Part shown: positions 41,460 to 50,297 of the stretch, piece by piece
Numbering within the stretch: position 1 is the stretch's first letter
How the letters are laid out: every line of letters starts with the position of its first letter
Source of the DNA: Micavibrio sp964400125
GTDB lineage: Bacteria > Pseudomonadota > Alphaproteobacteria > Micavibrionales > Micavibrionaceae
Reading direction: 5' to 3'
Length of the DNA stretch: 64,000 nucleotides
Assembly: GCA_964400125.1 (NCBI GenBank)
Contig: CAYNSR010000008.1
Span: 1 to 64,000, forward strand
Notes under the pieces: generated by a model
What the model saw: the letters and a program-made list of their open reading frames with translations, nothing else
Databases searched by the model: none
What the model was told of the DNA's origin: nothing
Made by a program: the position numbers and the translations under genes

Positions 41460-42667
41460 GTAAAACCAAAAGTATAGCAGATCATAATACACGGCTTTTG
41501 AATCTGTTCGCACTCTGCCATGGAGCGTGTTTTGCGCTGCCTGTCTTGTTGCCCTACTACAGCAACCAGATTGGGCTAGGGTTTTCGCATTTAATGGCGG
41601 GTGAAGCTTTGTTTGCGGCAATCATAATTTGTTCAGAAGTACCGACCGGATGGCTGGCGGATCACTGGAAACGAAAATATTGTCTCGCACTGGCCGGGAT
41701 GATGGGCTTCATCGGCTTCGGGCTGCTATCGACGGCGGATAATTTTTCCCAGACACTTCTGGCGCAAGGTTTAATGGGGCTTGGCATATCGCTGGTGTCC
41801 GGAACACAATCTGCGCTGCATTACGATTCCCTGCTGGCGGAAGGCAGGGTTGATGAATACCGCAGACAGGAAGGAAAGCGCCATGGGCTGGCGTTATTGT
41901 CGATTGGCGGATCATCGATAGCGGGCGGATTCCTATACACGCTCAATCCGGAATTACCGCTCCTGATGACGATGATGGTTTCGGGGATGATGATGTTTGT
42001 TATGGCGATGCTGATGATAGAACCGGAACGCCATAAAAGCGCAGATCATGGAAATCCTTTCCGGATGATGGCCAAAACCATGAAATACGCGCTGCACGGC
42101 CACCGGGAAATTGCCGAAATCATCTTTATCTCCGCCGCTTTGTTCAGTACGACCAAAATGATGATGTGGGCGCAACAACCCTACTACACCGCAATCGGGC
42201 TGGAGACGCAGTGGTTCGGCGTTCTTATGGCCTGCGGGTTTATCGCCGGATCGCTGGCCAGCAATCTTGGGCACCTGTTCGATCAGCATTTCAAAAATAG
42301 GACGGTGCTGATGGTGATGCTGGGTCTGGAGGCCCTTTTACTGACAGGCAGTGCCTTGCTCCATAACCTTGGCGGTGCCATTTTGCTGCTGGCGGGATCG
42401 CTATTTTGGGGAATGGGGTGGCCCCGCGTTCAGGATGCGCTCAACAAGCGGGCGGATTCACACCACCGGGCGACCGTATTATCGACGGCGGGCATGATGA
42501 TCCATATCATGTTCATCCCTTTGAGCCTGATTCTCGGCTGGGTGTCAGATCATTACAAAATCGAATCGGCGATTTTATGCCTGACGGTTTTGCCGACCTG
42601 CGCCATGCTGATGCTGGCCCGCATATTGTTGCGAGAGGGGCGCGAACGGGAAAGGACGGCCTTTTAA
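41456..42667 (+). CDS. MFS transporter
   Basis: The 403-residue protein shows about 12 hydrophobic segments. GWLADHWKRKYCL (about 68) is the typical loop 2-3 motif of the major facilitator superfamily (GxLADRxGRK-like), and GWVSDHYK appears in the second half. It could export or import a small molecule linked to the two acetyltransferases upstream, for example by acetylate-and-export detoxification; that is speculation. The ATGA overlap with the upstream GNAT makes an operon, and a terminator follows 15 bp later. Confidence 0.9.
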   Translation: MSKTKSIADHNTRLLNLFALCHGACFALPVLLPYYSNQIGLGFSHLMAGEALFAAIIICSEVPTGWLADHWKRKYCLALAGMMGFIGFGLLSTADNFSQTLLAQGLMGLGISLVSGTQSALHYDSLLAEGRVDEYRRQEGKRHGLALLSIGGSSIAGGFLYTLNPELPLLMTMMVSGMMMFVMAMLMIEPERHKSADHGNPFRMMAKTMKYALHGHREIAEIIFISAALFSTTKMMMWAQQPYYTAIGLETQWFGVLMACGFIAGSLASNLGHLFDQHFKNRTVLMVMLGLEALLLTGSALLHNLGGAILLLAGSLFWGMGWPRVQDALNKRADSHHRATVLSTAGMMIHIMFIPLSLILGWVSDHYKIESAILCLTVLPTCAMLMLARILLREGRERERTAF

Positions 42668-42681
42668 AAAAGCACAAAAAG

Positions 42682-42719
42682 AAAACCCCCGCCCGGAAAT
42701 ATCCTGTAGCGGGGGTTTT
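42682..42719. terminator. Bidirectional terminator
   Basis: AAAACCCCCGC and GCGGGGGTTTT form a strong stem with T-rich ends on both strands, between the converging MFS gene and the 42737 gene. Confidence 0.85.
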
Positions 42720-42736
42720 AAAACAGACTGCACCAG

Positions 42737-43270
42737 CTATTGCGGGTATTCCGGGACAAACCCTGGAACGGGACCGGGGGCGTGGAAATCAGGTTTATAG
42801 CCCAGCTTTTCCAGTTCTGCGGAAAACGCCTCGTGCAAATATTGCAGGGCCGCGTATTCGTGCGCGAGCTTTTGCACCTCCGGCGAAATGCCGACACCGT
42901 CACCGGTCACGAACATGTCCGCCAGCGTGAACTTCACATCCTCAAGGGATTTGTCCGGATAATCACCCCGGCGGGCGGCAGCCAGCGTATCGAGCGCCGC
43001 ATCATATTCGTCCATTTTCTCCCGCATCAGCCGATTGACCTCGTTGTAGATTTCCCATGTGGCCATGGGTGATGTCGGTGCGTCGCGCAACGCGGCAGGC
43101 ACATAATCCCGCACGGCTTCCCATGTGATCGGCTGGTCGATCTGGACGGGCGCCGGAATCGTGTAACCGGAAATCACGACCGTCTCCGCAGGGGCCGCCG
43201 TCTTCGGCTCCTCCGCGCAGGCTGGCAAGGTTATCGCCAGAAGAAAGGCGGTCAACAGCAAAGCGCGCAT
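42737..43270 (-). CDS. Secreted hypothetical protein
   Basis: The 177-residue protein has a Sec signal peptide (MRALLLTAFLLAITLPACAE; cleavage probably after ACA). The mature protein is helical and acidic, with PITWEAVRDYVPAALRDAPT and a Pro-rich C-terminus ending VPGFVPEYPQ. ATG 43270 is chosen for the AAGGA RBS. No known family is recognised; probably periplasmic. Confidence 0.72.
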   Translation of the reverse strand: MRALLLTAFLLAITLPACAEEPKTAAPAETVVISGYTIPAPVQIDQPITWEAVRDYVPAALRDAPTSPMATWEIYNEVNRLMREKMDEYDAALDTLAAARRGDYPDKSLEDVKFTLADMFVTGDGVGISPEVQKLAHEYAALQYLHEAFSAELEKLGYKPDFHAPGPVPGFVPEYPQ

Positions 43271-43381
43271 GGTTTTATCCTTTTCTCTCATATCCATCTT
43301 GTTCTTTTGCCCCTCAAAGCAAGGCGGCGACGACCCCATCGTAACACAAACAGCGCCAAAAGCCGATATACGCGATCCTTC

Positions 43382-44171
43382 CTATTGAACCCCTTCCAGA
43401 CACTGCGGATACTTGCCGGCAACCGGCGTCGTCGAACCCGGGTAAACATAGCACCCGACAAATCTCTTCGGCACCGTTCCTCCCCAGTTTACGCGCGTCG
43501 CATCAGAGACATAGCGCCGTTCCGGGATTTCGACAACAATTTCAACGTGACCGAACGCGGCCCCACCACCTGCCCCCGGGGGATCATTGCGGTCAAAAAC
43601 CAAGATCCCGCCCGGGGGGCATGTTGTCGGAGAATCTGATGTTTTCGTCCAGCCATTGGCAGGCAACGTATCCTTCCAGGTATAGGCGTTGCCGCGCGTC
43701 ACCGGATACCCAAGCGCTTCCATGATATTGGCGACCCCTTTCGCACAATAACCGGAAGCCGCATTATCAATCGTAGAAATACACGCCGCAGCCTTCGACC
43801 GCTCCGCAGACCACCCGCCGCCAACAGGGGGAGCTGCTGGTCCTGCTGCTGGTCCTGCTGCTGGTGGTGCTGCTGGTCCTGCTGCTGGTGGTGCTGCTGG
43901 TCCTGCTGCTGGTGGTGCTGCTNNNNNNNNNNNNNNNNNNNNNNNNNNNNNNNNNNNNNNNNNNNNNNNNNNNNNNNNNNNNNNNNNNNNNNNNNNNNNN
44001 NNNNNNNNNNNNNNNNNNNNNNGGTGGTGCTGCTGGTGGTGCTGCTGCTGGTGGTGCTGCGCCATCACAGATATAATCACCGTGATCGGCAATAAAACAA
44101 CTGGCAGACGCCGCCGGGGCGAGAAAGAAAAGAAAAGCCGCAATTGCAAGGAAAACAGAAAAATTTTTCAC
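43382..44171 (-). CDS. Secreted CHAP-like amidase-fold protein broken by an assembly gap
   Basis: The N-terminus is a signal peptide (GTG start; AIAAFLFFLAPAASAS), followed by an Ala/Pro repeat, the 100-N gap, more AAPPAAGP-type repeats, and a C-terminal ~150-residue domain. That domain has a possible CHAP/NlpC-like Cys (NAASGYCAKGVANIM) and His (AFGHVEIVVEIP) about 85 residues apart. Reading frames on the two sides of the gap do not agree, but 100 N is an arbitrary gap length, so a frameshift cannot be claimed. The repeat likely caused the assembly break. The product would be a wall-acting enzyme with a long flexible linker. Confidence 0.7.
43923..44022. other. Assembly gap (100 N)
   Basis: One hundred undetermined bases lie inside a GGTGGTGCTGCT/GGTCCTGCTGCT repeat. 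The true length is unknown. Confidence 0.99.
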
Positions 44172-44407
44172 GAAACACCCGCCCCTTTTTTAAACCGCAG
44201 AATCTTTATTATTATCTCGAATTTACCACAATACTGCCATTTTTGCAACTTGTGTGACGGACAGACGAGGGAGAACAGGCGCAAATGCTAAATTGTTTGT
44301 GTTCTCCGGAAGCGCCATGTTAAAATCCTTGGATAAAGGATAATGATCGTCAAATCATCAGGAAAAGGCCTGAAGAATTCGCCCCTTTCAGGAAAGCAGA
44401 GCTGTCG

Positions 44408-45313
44408 ATGCCGGAATTTTTGAACGTGCAATCCTTTCTGCCTCACAAGATCGCGCATCTTTTCCCCGATTCATCCCTGCGCCCGTCGGGCAGGCGTAGA
44501 TTTATTTTTCTGTCAGGTGTTGTTTTGGCTCTGGTTCTGGCACTCTGGCCCGTGCCGGGGCAGGCGCAGGACCCGTTATGCGACGTGGCCCTGTTCGACC
44601 AGATGGTTGAACGGGCGCGGCTACAGGGGCAACGCGAAACCGCGACTGTGGAAAATCTGGTTTACAAGCCCGATTCTATTCTGGAATATACCTGCTATCC
44701 ACGCTTCGTCGATCACATCCCGCCCAATATCCGATATGCCTCAGCGGCGTTTTTTGCCGATGCGGACGGCGATGACGCCCCGGATTATACGGTCACCAAC
44801 GATTTCCCCAGCGATGTCATGGTCAACATGTCGAAAGACCCGGCAGAAACATGGATGTGGTCGAATTTCGGCCATCCCTTTCTGGGCGGGCGTATCCCCG
44901 CCGGAACCCCGATGGTCCCGGCGGCGGCAAATTATGTCTGCGATGCGATGAGCGCCGTCTGGGCGCTGGCCAAATGCCAGCATTTTGCACCCGAAGCGCA
45001 GGACGAATTTTACGGCCTGATGACATTTGCCTTTACCCCTTCCGACATCCGGCGCTATCCGGTTGCGTGCAATGCCCCTTATACTCTACCGATCGGGGAT
45101 ATGCCGGTCATGCCCGCCGCCCTTGTCTTTACCAGCGCTGCCGTCCTGGCGACAGATTGCGGCCAGCCAATCCCGACGGGTCAGGTTATCACCATGCCAC
45201 GGGACAAAAATGAACCCGCAGGCAGACCCGATACATACAATGAAAAACTCTGCCCGAACCCGACCTGCACCTATGTACCGACGGGGTTGAATACCGGGAA
45301 TTGCGCGCCTTAA
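44408..45313 (+). CDS. Secreted hypothetical protein with Cys-rich C-terminus
   Basis: The 301-residue protein has a long N-terminal region and a hydrophobic segment at about 32-52 (FIFLSGVVLALVLALWPVPG) ending in QAQ, a delayed signal sequence. The mature part carries about nine Cys, including PLCD, YVCDAM, AKCQ, VACN, ATDCG, LCPNPTC and NCAP. The pattern suggests a disulfide-rich periplasmic or secreted protein. I do not recognise a family. It converges with the ceramidase-like gene. Confidence 0.7.
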   Translation: MPEFLNVQSFLPHKIAHLFPDSSLRPSGRRRFIFLSGVVLALVLALWPVPGQAQDPLCDVALFDQMVERARLQGQRETATVENLVYKPDSILEYTCYPRFVDHIPPNIRYASAAFFADADGDDAPDYTVTNDFPSDVMVNMSKDPAETWMWSNFGHPFLGGRIPAGTPMVPAAANYVCDAMSAVWALAKCQHFAPEAQDEFYGLMTFAFTPSDIRRYPVACNAPYTLPIGDMPVMPAALVFTSAAVLATDCGQPIPTGQVITMPRDKNEPAGRPDTYNEKLCPNPTCTYVPTGLNTGNCAP

Positions 45314-45322
45314 AAAAGCAAA

Positions 45323-45985
45323 TCAGGAAACGGGGGACGGGTCCTGCCGGTTCTTGTGTACGGCCTCAATGGCCAGCCACGCGGAAAGTGCCATCGCCAT
45401 ATGCCAGGCCCAATGCGTCCCGACGGGAAATCCCGTGCAGACCAGCCAGTCGAGACTCCGCAGGATCAGCCCTATAAACAACACATAAGCGGAAGAAAGC
45501 AGGTATTTTGCCGGACGCACATGGCCGGACTGGATTTTGGCGAAAGCCAGCAGCACCAGATAAATCATCATCGGCAGGAAGGCCCCGCCATTTTGCAACA
45601 GGAAAGGCAGGCCCAGATCGCGCCCCAGCAAAACCAGCAGCACAAAAATAACCGCAGACATAATGCTGTTGAGCGGAATCCATCCCAAAATCTGGTTGCT
45701 GAGCACCGTAATCAGCACAGCGCCGAAAGCAAGCTGGGCCGCGACATCCATCCCCAGCGCAATCCGCAATTCGGTGCCGTGCCACATCATGCCGGTTATA
45801 CCGCAAATCACCAGCATCGCCGCCAGCAAGGATAAGGATGTCCCGCGACCGTTATCGTCCAGCCAGACGACAACAGCGGCAGCAAAAAACGCCAGATTGC
45901 TGAGGATATTCGCCGGTTGTTCCAGCAGATACCACGCGATCCGGTCACAATAGACAAAATAGGGAATACTCAGATCCATCGGCAA
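45323..45985 (-). CDS. Ceramidase-like (CREST superfamily) membrane hydrolase
   Basis: The 220-residue protein has about seven hydrophobic segments. The N-terminal YCDRIAWYLLEQPANILSNL (about 12-31) matches the CREST/alkaline ceramidase start, with WHGTELRIALGMDVAA (about 68) and THWAWHMAMA (about 190-199) providing the conserved Ser/His/Asp-type metal-hydrolase residues. Members include alkaline ceramidase, PAQR and related lipid amidases. The substrate here is unknown. Confidence 0.82.
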   Translation of the reverse strand: MPMDLSIPYFVYCDRIAWYLLEQPANILSNLAFFAAAVVVWLDDNGRGTSLSLLAAMLVICGITGMMWHGTELRIALGMDVAAQLAFGAVLITVLSNQILGWIPLNSIMSAVIFVLLVLLGRDLGLPFLLQNGGAFLPMMIYLVLLAFAKIQSGHVRPAKYLLSSAYVLFIGLILRSLDWLVCTGFPVGTHWAWHMAMALSAWLAIEAVHKNRQDPSPVS

Positions 45986-46022
45986 ATCTTCCTCCGACGG
46001 GCCGGGAAAGTCAATTTCCCTG

Positions 46023-46811
46023 CTAGACGGCCAGATCCACCATCACCGGGACATGATCGCTGGGTTGGGGCCAGTCGCGGGCCGATTCGAGGATTTTATG
46101 GCTTTTTAGGCCCGGCAGCAAAGGCCGGGTCAGCCAGATATGGTCGAGTCGCCTGCCGCGATTGGATTTTTTCCAGTCACGATTGCGGTAGGACCACCAT
46201 GTGTAACATTTCCGGTCGTCGGGGACGAAATGCCGGATGGCATCCTGCCAATCCAGCCCGGTATACATGCGGCCCAGTTTTTCGACCTCAACTGGCGTAT
46301 GAGATACGACATCCAGCAATTGCCGATGCGACCAGACATCGTGTTCACGCGGCGCGATGTTGAAATCCCCAACGACGATGACGGGGCGATCGCCGGATTC
46401 ATTGTCCCTGAACCAGCCGCTCATTTCATCGACGAACGCCAGTTTATGCGCGAATTTCTCATTCACTGCCGGATCAGGAATATCCCCGCCCGCGGGGATA
46501 TAAAGATTATGCAGGGAAAACCCGTCGAACCGTGCCGCGACATGGCGGCAATCCTGACGTCCGGCGCGGTGGTGGACAGATTTTTCCCCGAACGGGATGC
46601 GCGACAGGATAGCCACGCCGTTATACCCCTTCATGCCGTGGATATTGGTGTGGCAATACCCGGCGGCATGTAACGCCTCAACGGGGAAAAACTCGTCCGG
46701 GGTCTTGGTTTCCTGCAAGCAGATGATATCGGGCGATTCCTCGGCGATCAGGCGTTGCAGCAACGGCAGGCGCAGGCGAACCGAATTGATATTCCATGTC
46801 AGAAGTCGCAT
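46023..46811 (-). CDS. xth: Exodeoxyribonuclease III-family AP endonuclease
   Basis: The 262-residue endonuclease/exonuclease/phosphatase-fold protein has LTWNINSVR (about 4-12), QETKTPDE (about 33-40), VVGDFNIAP (about 148-156) and the C-terminal PSDHVPVMVDL (about 250-260). These are the metal-binding Asn/Glu, catalytic Asp and His positions. It repairs AP sites and 3'-blocked ends. ATG 46811 is used. It is followed downstream, in the same direction, by the ceramidase-like gene. Confidence 0.95.
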   Translation of the reverse strand: MRLLTWNINSVRLRLPLLQRLIAEESPDIICLQETKTPDEFFPVEALHAAGYCHTNIHGMKGYNGVAILSRIPFGEKSVHHRAGRQDCRHVAARFDGFSLHNLYIPAGGDIPDPAVNEKFAHKLAFVDEMSGWFRDNESGDRPVIVVGDFNIAPREHDVWSHRQLLDVVSHTPVEVEKLGRMYTGLDWQDAIRHFVPDDRKCYTWWSYRNRDWKKSNRGRRLDHIWLTRPLLPGLKSHKILESARDWPQPSDHVPVMVDLAV

Positions 46812-46873
46812 CGCAGAATCGTTCCGGTTAAAGGCCAAGGCCCGTTTTGGTGACGCGCAGCAGGGCGGCAGCC

Positions 46874-47194
46874 CTAAAACGGCAGCTTCGCATCGCCCGG
46901 CATGCCGAATTCGGCCATCATGTTCCGGGTTTCGTCAGCCAGCGTTTCATCGGCCTTTTGCCGCGCCATATTGACGGCGGCCATAACCAGATCTTCAAGC
47001 GTTTCACGGTCATCCGGTTTAATAACTTCCGGGTTGATGGTGATTTTACGTACCTCGCCCTTGCAGGTCATGACGACATTGACCATGCCCCCGCCGGAAG
47101 CGCCCTGCACTTCCATATCGCCGAGCTTGTCCTGCATCTCCTGCATTTTGACCTGCATCTGCTGGGCCTGTTTCATCATTTGCTGGATATTCAT
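46874..47194 (-). CDS. YbaB/EbfC nucleoid-associated protein
   Basis: The 106-residue protein has a Met/Gln-rich N-terminal helix (IQQMMKQAQQMQVKMQEMQD), then MVNVVMTCKGEVRKITINPE and the C-terminal EDLVMAAVNMARQKADE, the usual YbaB architecture. These proteins bind DNA as dimers. The start is 3 bp after the dnaX stop, the conserved dnaX-ybaB order found in most bacteria. Confidence 0.96.
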   Translation of the reverse strand: MNIQQMMKQAQQMQVKMQEMQDKLGDMEVQGASGGGMVNVVMTCKGEVRKITINPEVIKPDDRETLEDLVMAAVNMARQKADETLADETRNMMAEFGMPGDAKLPF

Positions 47195-47197
47195 GAT

Positions 47198-48877
47198 CTA
47201 TTCCTTCTCGTTTTCTTTGGGTTTGATATCAAGCGTTGCGCCGGGAAACAGCGCCAGAACCTCGGCGACCACAGGGTTCGCGCGAACTTGATCGAGACGC
47301 GCATTCAAGACCGCCTGATCCTGCTGCGCGATGCTGTCCTCGCCGGACGCGCCGGAGACACTGACCACCCAGCGCTGTCCGCTGAGATGCGTGAGCAGGC
47401 GGCCAATTTCCGGGGCCAATTTCGGGTGCGCATTTTCATCGACGCGCATCTCGATGCGCCCTTCCTGAAACTTCACCAGATGGGCGTATTGACGCAACTG
47501 CGTCGCCCACATCATTTCCCGGTTCTGTTCGAGAAAGGCGACAACATCGCGCAAATCAGCAAGGACGATATTGGCCTGCGGCATCTGCACCGGAACGGCA
47601 GACGCTACCGTCGCGACCTGCGCACCACCCGCGACGGCACGCAGCCCCACAGGTTCCGGCGTTCTGGCCGGATGGCCATGAGTATTCACATCGCCATGCG
47701 CCCGAACATCGCCCTGATCCTTCAGGCGCTTCAACAGGTCGGCAGGGTCGGGTAAATCGGCCGCATATATCAGACGGATCAGCACCATTTCCGCCGCCGC
47801 CATCGAATTCGGCGCAGCATGAACCTCGGCCAGCCCCTTGAGCAAAATCTGCCATGCGCGGCCAAGAGACGGCATCGACAGCCTTCCGGAAACATCCAGC
47901 GCCCGCGCCATGCCTTCGGGCGAAAGGCCGGATTGCAGATCCACCGTCTTTGGCGCAACCCGAAGCCGGGTCAGCAGATGGGTCAGGTCAAGCAAGTCAT
48001 TCATAATCACAACCGGATCAGCGCCAAGCCGATGCAGGTCGCCCATCAGCGCCAGCGCCTCGGCCACATCGCCCTTAAGCGTATATTCCAGCAGATCGAG
48101 AACGCGCCCACGATCGGCCAGACCGAGCATGTTCTGGACCTGATCTGCGGTGATTCCGCCCGCGCCCATGGCCATAGCCTGATCGAGAAGACTCAGACCA
48201 TCACGCACCGACCCGTCGGCGGCGCGGGCGATCATCGCCAGCGCGGCATCTTCGACCGCGACATTTTCCTGATCGCAGATGCTTTTGTAATGGGCCTCAA
48301 GCACCGGAATCTCAACCCGGCGCAGATCGAAGCGCTGGCAGCGCGACAGAACCGTCACCGGAACCTTGCGGATTTCAGTGGTGGCAAAAATGAATTTCAC
48401 ATGCGCGGGCGGCTCCTCCAGCGTTTTGAGCAACGCATTGAAGGCCGAGGTGGATAGCATGTGCACTTCGTCGATGATATAGATTTTGTAGCGGGCGGCA
48501 CTCGGCGCGTAACGCACCCCGTCGAGGAGATCGCGGATATTTTCAACCTTGGACTGGGATGCGGCATCCATTTCAATGACGTCGGGGTGGCTGCCTTCGG
48601 CGATGCTCCGGCAAACCGCGCAATCGTCGGTGGGGCCGCTGGTCGGGCCGGACAGGCCGTCGGCCCCGGTATAGTTCAGGGCGCGGGCAATGATGCGGGC
48701 CGTCGTGGTCTTCCCCACCCCACGCACCCCGGTCAGCATGAAGGCATGGGCGATGCGGTTGGAATCGATTGCGTTGCGCAGGGTCCGGACCAGCGCGTCC
48801 TGCCCGATCAGCGCATCAAAATCATGCGGGCGGTATTTCCGCGCCAGAACGCGGTATGCGGTCGTGTTTTCAGCCAT
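47198..48877 (-). CDS. dnaX: DNA polymerase III subunit gamma/tau
   Basis: The 559-residue protein has Walker A GVRGVGKTTTARIIARAL (about 50-67), DEVHMLS (about 136-142) and SRCQR (about 177), followed by tau-like C-terminal domains after about 370. The AAA+ clamp loader assembles the beta clamp. The zinc module region (about 80-90) shows only two Cys (DDCAVCRSI) instead of four, which is a departure from the norm. No slippery A-run for a gamma form was evaluated. It is followed by ybaB and preceded by the SRP RNA gene. Confidence 0.96.
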   Translation of the reverse strand: MAENTTAYRVLARKYRPHDFDALIGQDALVRTLRNAIDSNRIAHAFMLTGVRGVGKTTTARIIARALNYTGADGLSGPTSGPTDDCAVCRSIAEGSHPDVIEMDAASQSKVENIRDLLDGVRYAPSAARYKIYIIDEVHMLSTSAFNALLKTLEEPPAHVKFIFATTEIRKVPVTVLSRCQRFDLRRVEIPVLEAHYKSICDQENVAVEDAALAMIARAADGSVRDGLSLLDQAMAMGAGGITADQVQNMLGLADRGRVLDLLEYTLKGDVAEALALMGDLHRLGADPVVIMNDLLDLTHLLTRLRVAPKTVDLQSGLSPEGMARALDVSGRLSMPSLGRAWQILLKGLAEVHAAPNSMAAAEMVLIRLIYAADLPDPADLLKRLKDQGDVRAHGDVNTHGHPARTPEPVGLRAVAGGAQVATVASAVPVQMPQANIVLADLRDVVAFLEQNREMMWATQLRQYAHLVKFQEGRIEMRVDENAHPKLAPEIGRLLTHLSGQRWVVSVSGASGEDSIAQQDQAVLNARLDQVRANPVVAEVLALFPGATLDIKPKENEKE

Positions 48878-48964
48878 AATACGGTTTTAGAGTTTTCCCC
48901 CCGCCCGCGCAACCGGGGATGCTGGTTTATGCGCAGAAATCTGCGCTTTTTGTCTAATTTCCTG

Positions 48965-49005
48965 TAAAAAACCAAAGGCTCCGGTTGTTGCAAAACCGGA
49001 GCCTT
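48965..49005 (-). terminator. Terminator of the SRP RNA gene
   Basis: AAGGCTCCGGTT (48975-48986) and AACCGGAGCCTT (48994-49005) form a perfect 12-bp stem with 7-nt loop. On the minus strand it is followed by TTTGGTTTTTTAC. It lies between ffs and dnaX. Confidence 0.88.
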
Positions 49006-49071
49006 CTGCCCGTCGGGCACGGATGCCCTCAGGGCCACATCCTTGGGGAGATGTGATTTCGGTTATTCGGT

Positions 49072-49163
49072 GGAAGGCTGGACACGACCCGGCGCGAAAC
49101 GTTGCGGCTGCTGCCTTTCGGCCCTGACCGGATTGGCGAAAGCACCGCCCGCGCCAACCTTCC
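49072..49163 (-). ncRNA. ffs: Signal recognition particle RNA (4.5S-like)
   Basis: The minus strand carries the helix-8 signature GGTCAGGGCCGAAAGGCAGC plus AGCC, the variable of the universal GGTCAGGTCCGGAAGGAAGCAGCC domain that binds Ffh. The ends GGAAGGTTGG and CCAGCCTTCC pair with one wobble to close a ~92-nt hairpin. A strong terminator follows. Position upstream of dnaX matches many alphaproteobacteria. Exact ends are approximate. Confidence 0.88.
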
Positions 49164-49250
49164 GCGACTGATATAGCCCCCCCGCGCCGCCAAAGCAAGG
49201 ATTTGGTTAACGCATTGAAAATAATGGATAATTTTTGAAAACCGTCCGCG

Positions 49251-49436
49251 CTAGCCGGGTCGGGGAGCGTCTTCATAAGGAAGGTCGATAATCAGCGCCC
49301 GCACTTCCCCGCCGGGGGAGACATCACCGTTTTGCCGTGCAGTCTCGAATTCTTTCGCCATATGGAAGGGAACCACCATGATGTCGTCTTTTTCCAGTGT
49401 CGTATGTGCGCTGTTGTCCTTGGTCTCAACCATCAT
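49251..49436 (-). CDS. 61-aa hypothetical protein
   Basis: The 61-residue acidic protein starts after AGCAGGAGAACGG, a good RBS. It has HTTLEKDDIMVVPFHMAKEF and a C-terminal LIIDLPYEDAPRPG; no membrane segment or Cys. It lies between the metal transporter permease and the SRP RNA gene and may be a separate unit. No family recognised; strength is the RBS and protein-like composition. Confidence 0.55.
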   Translation of the reverse strand: MMVETKDNSAHTTLEKDDIMVVPFHMAKEFETARQNGDVSPGGEVRALIIDLPYEDAPRPG

Positions 49437-49529
49437 CCGTTCTCCTGCTTCCGGCGTGTACTATGCTATCACAACCATAGCCGGAGAAAGATTGCAAATT
49501 TATTAAGAAGCCGGAGCAAGCACCGCAAT

Positions 49530-50297
49530 TCATTGACGCGGCGCCGTTCCCGCCCTGAACAGACCGACCCCGAGACTGGTTGCGGCCAGCGTACACACCA
49601 GCGTCGGCCCGGCCGGAAGATCGGCCAGCACGGAGATAACCAGCCCGGCCAGCACAGATAGGAAGGCCACGGCATAACCGACCCCCGTTTGCCACCGCAG
49701 ATCAAAGGCCGTCGCCGCCAGCGCAGGCATAATCAGGCTGGCGAAAACAAGATACACCCCCACCAACTGGACCGATACGGTAACGACCAGTGGAAAGAGG
49801 AGATAGAACAAGGCCCCGCGCCGCTGCGGATAAAAAAACCATGCTGCCAGAGAGACGATATATACCCCCGCAACCCGGAAGATGCTGTCCCAGCCGACCC
49901 ACAGGATTTGCCCGGCCAGCAATCCTTCAACTTCCTCGCCGCCATGCGGATGCCCCGCCAGCAAAACCAGAATCAGCGACGCCGCAACCACAAAGGCGCA
50001 GCCGATAAAAGCTTCCTGATAGCGCGGGGTTTTCTTCCCGATCCAGGCGAACAGGAGACTGCCTGTCATGGCAAAGAACAGGGCCATGCCATAGGGGAAA
50101 AACCCGTCTTCCGCGTCAAACAACACCCCGGCACAGATAACGCCCAACGCCGCGATCTGGGCAATCGCCAGATCGATGAAAATGATGCCGCGCCGCAAGA
50201 CTTCCTGCCCCAATGGAACATGGACGGCACAGACCATAATCCCGGCGGCAAATGCCGGGGCCATCAGCCCCAGCATTTCGGTTGAAAGAATGCTCAC
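49530..50297 (-). CDS. znuB: Metal (probably zinc) ABC transporter permease, ZnuB-like
   Basis: The 255-residue protein has about eight hydrophobic segments and the ABC-3 family motifs VPLGQEVLRRGIIFIDLAIAQ (about 27-47), PRYQEAFIGCAFVVAASLI and FDLRWQTGVGYAVAF. The ABC-3 family transports Zn, Mn or Fe. The start overlaps the binding protein gene by 4 bp, and the two are cotranscribed. No ATP-binding gene of the system is found in this window, so it must be supplied from elsewhere. Confidence 0.9.
   Translation of the reverse strand: MSILSTEMLGLMAPAFAAGIMVCAVHVPLGQEVLRRGIIFIDLAIAQIAALGVICAGVLFDAEDGFFPYGMALFFAMTGSLLFAWIGKKTPRYQEAFIGCAFVVAASLILVLLAGHPHGGEEVEGLLAGQILWVGWDSIFRVAGVYIVSLAAWFFYPQRRGALFYLLFPLVVTVSVQLVGVYLVFASLIMPALAATAFDLRWQTGVGYAVAFLSVLAGLVISVLADLPAGPTLVCTLAATSLGVGLFRAGTAPRQ

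Noticed and set aside
43801..44060. GGTGGTGCTGCT repeat as a CRISPR-like array
   Set aside because: Units are contiguous trinucleotide-like repeats coding Ala/Pro; there are no spacers.
43767..44171. Apparent frameshift between the two halves of the CHAP-like gene
   Set aside because: The 100-N gap has arbitrary length, so reading-frame disagreement has no meaning.
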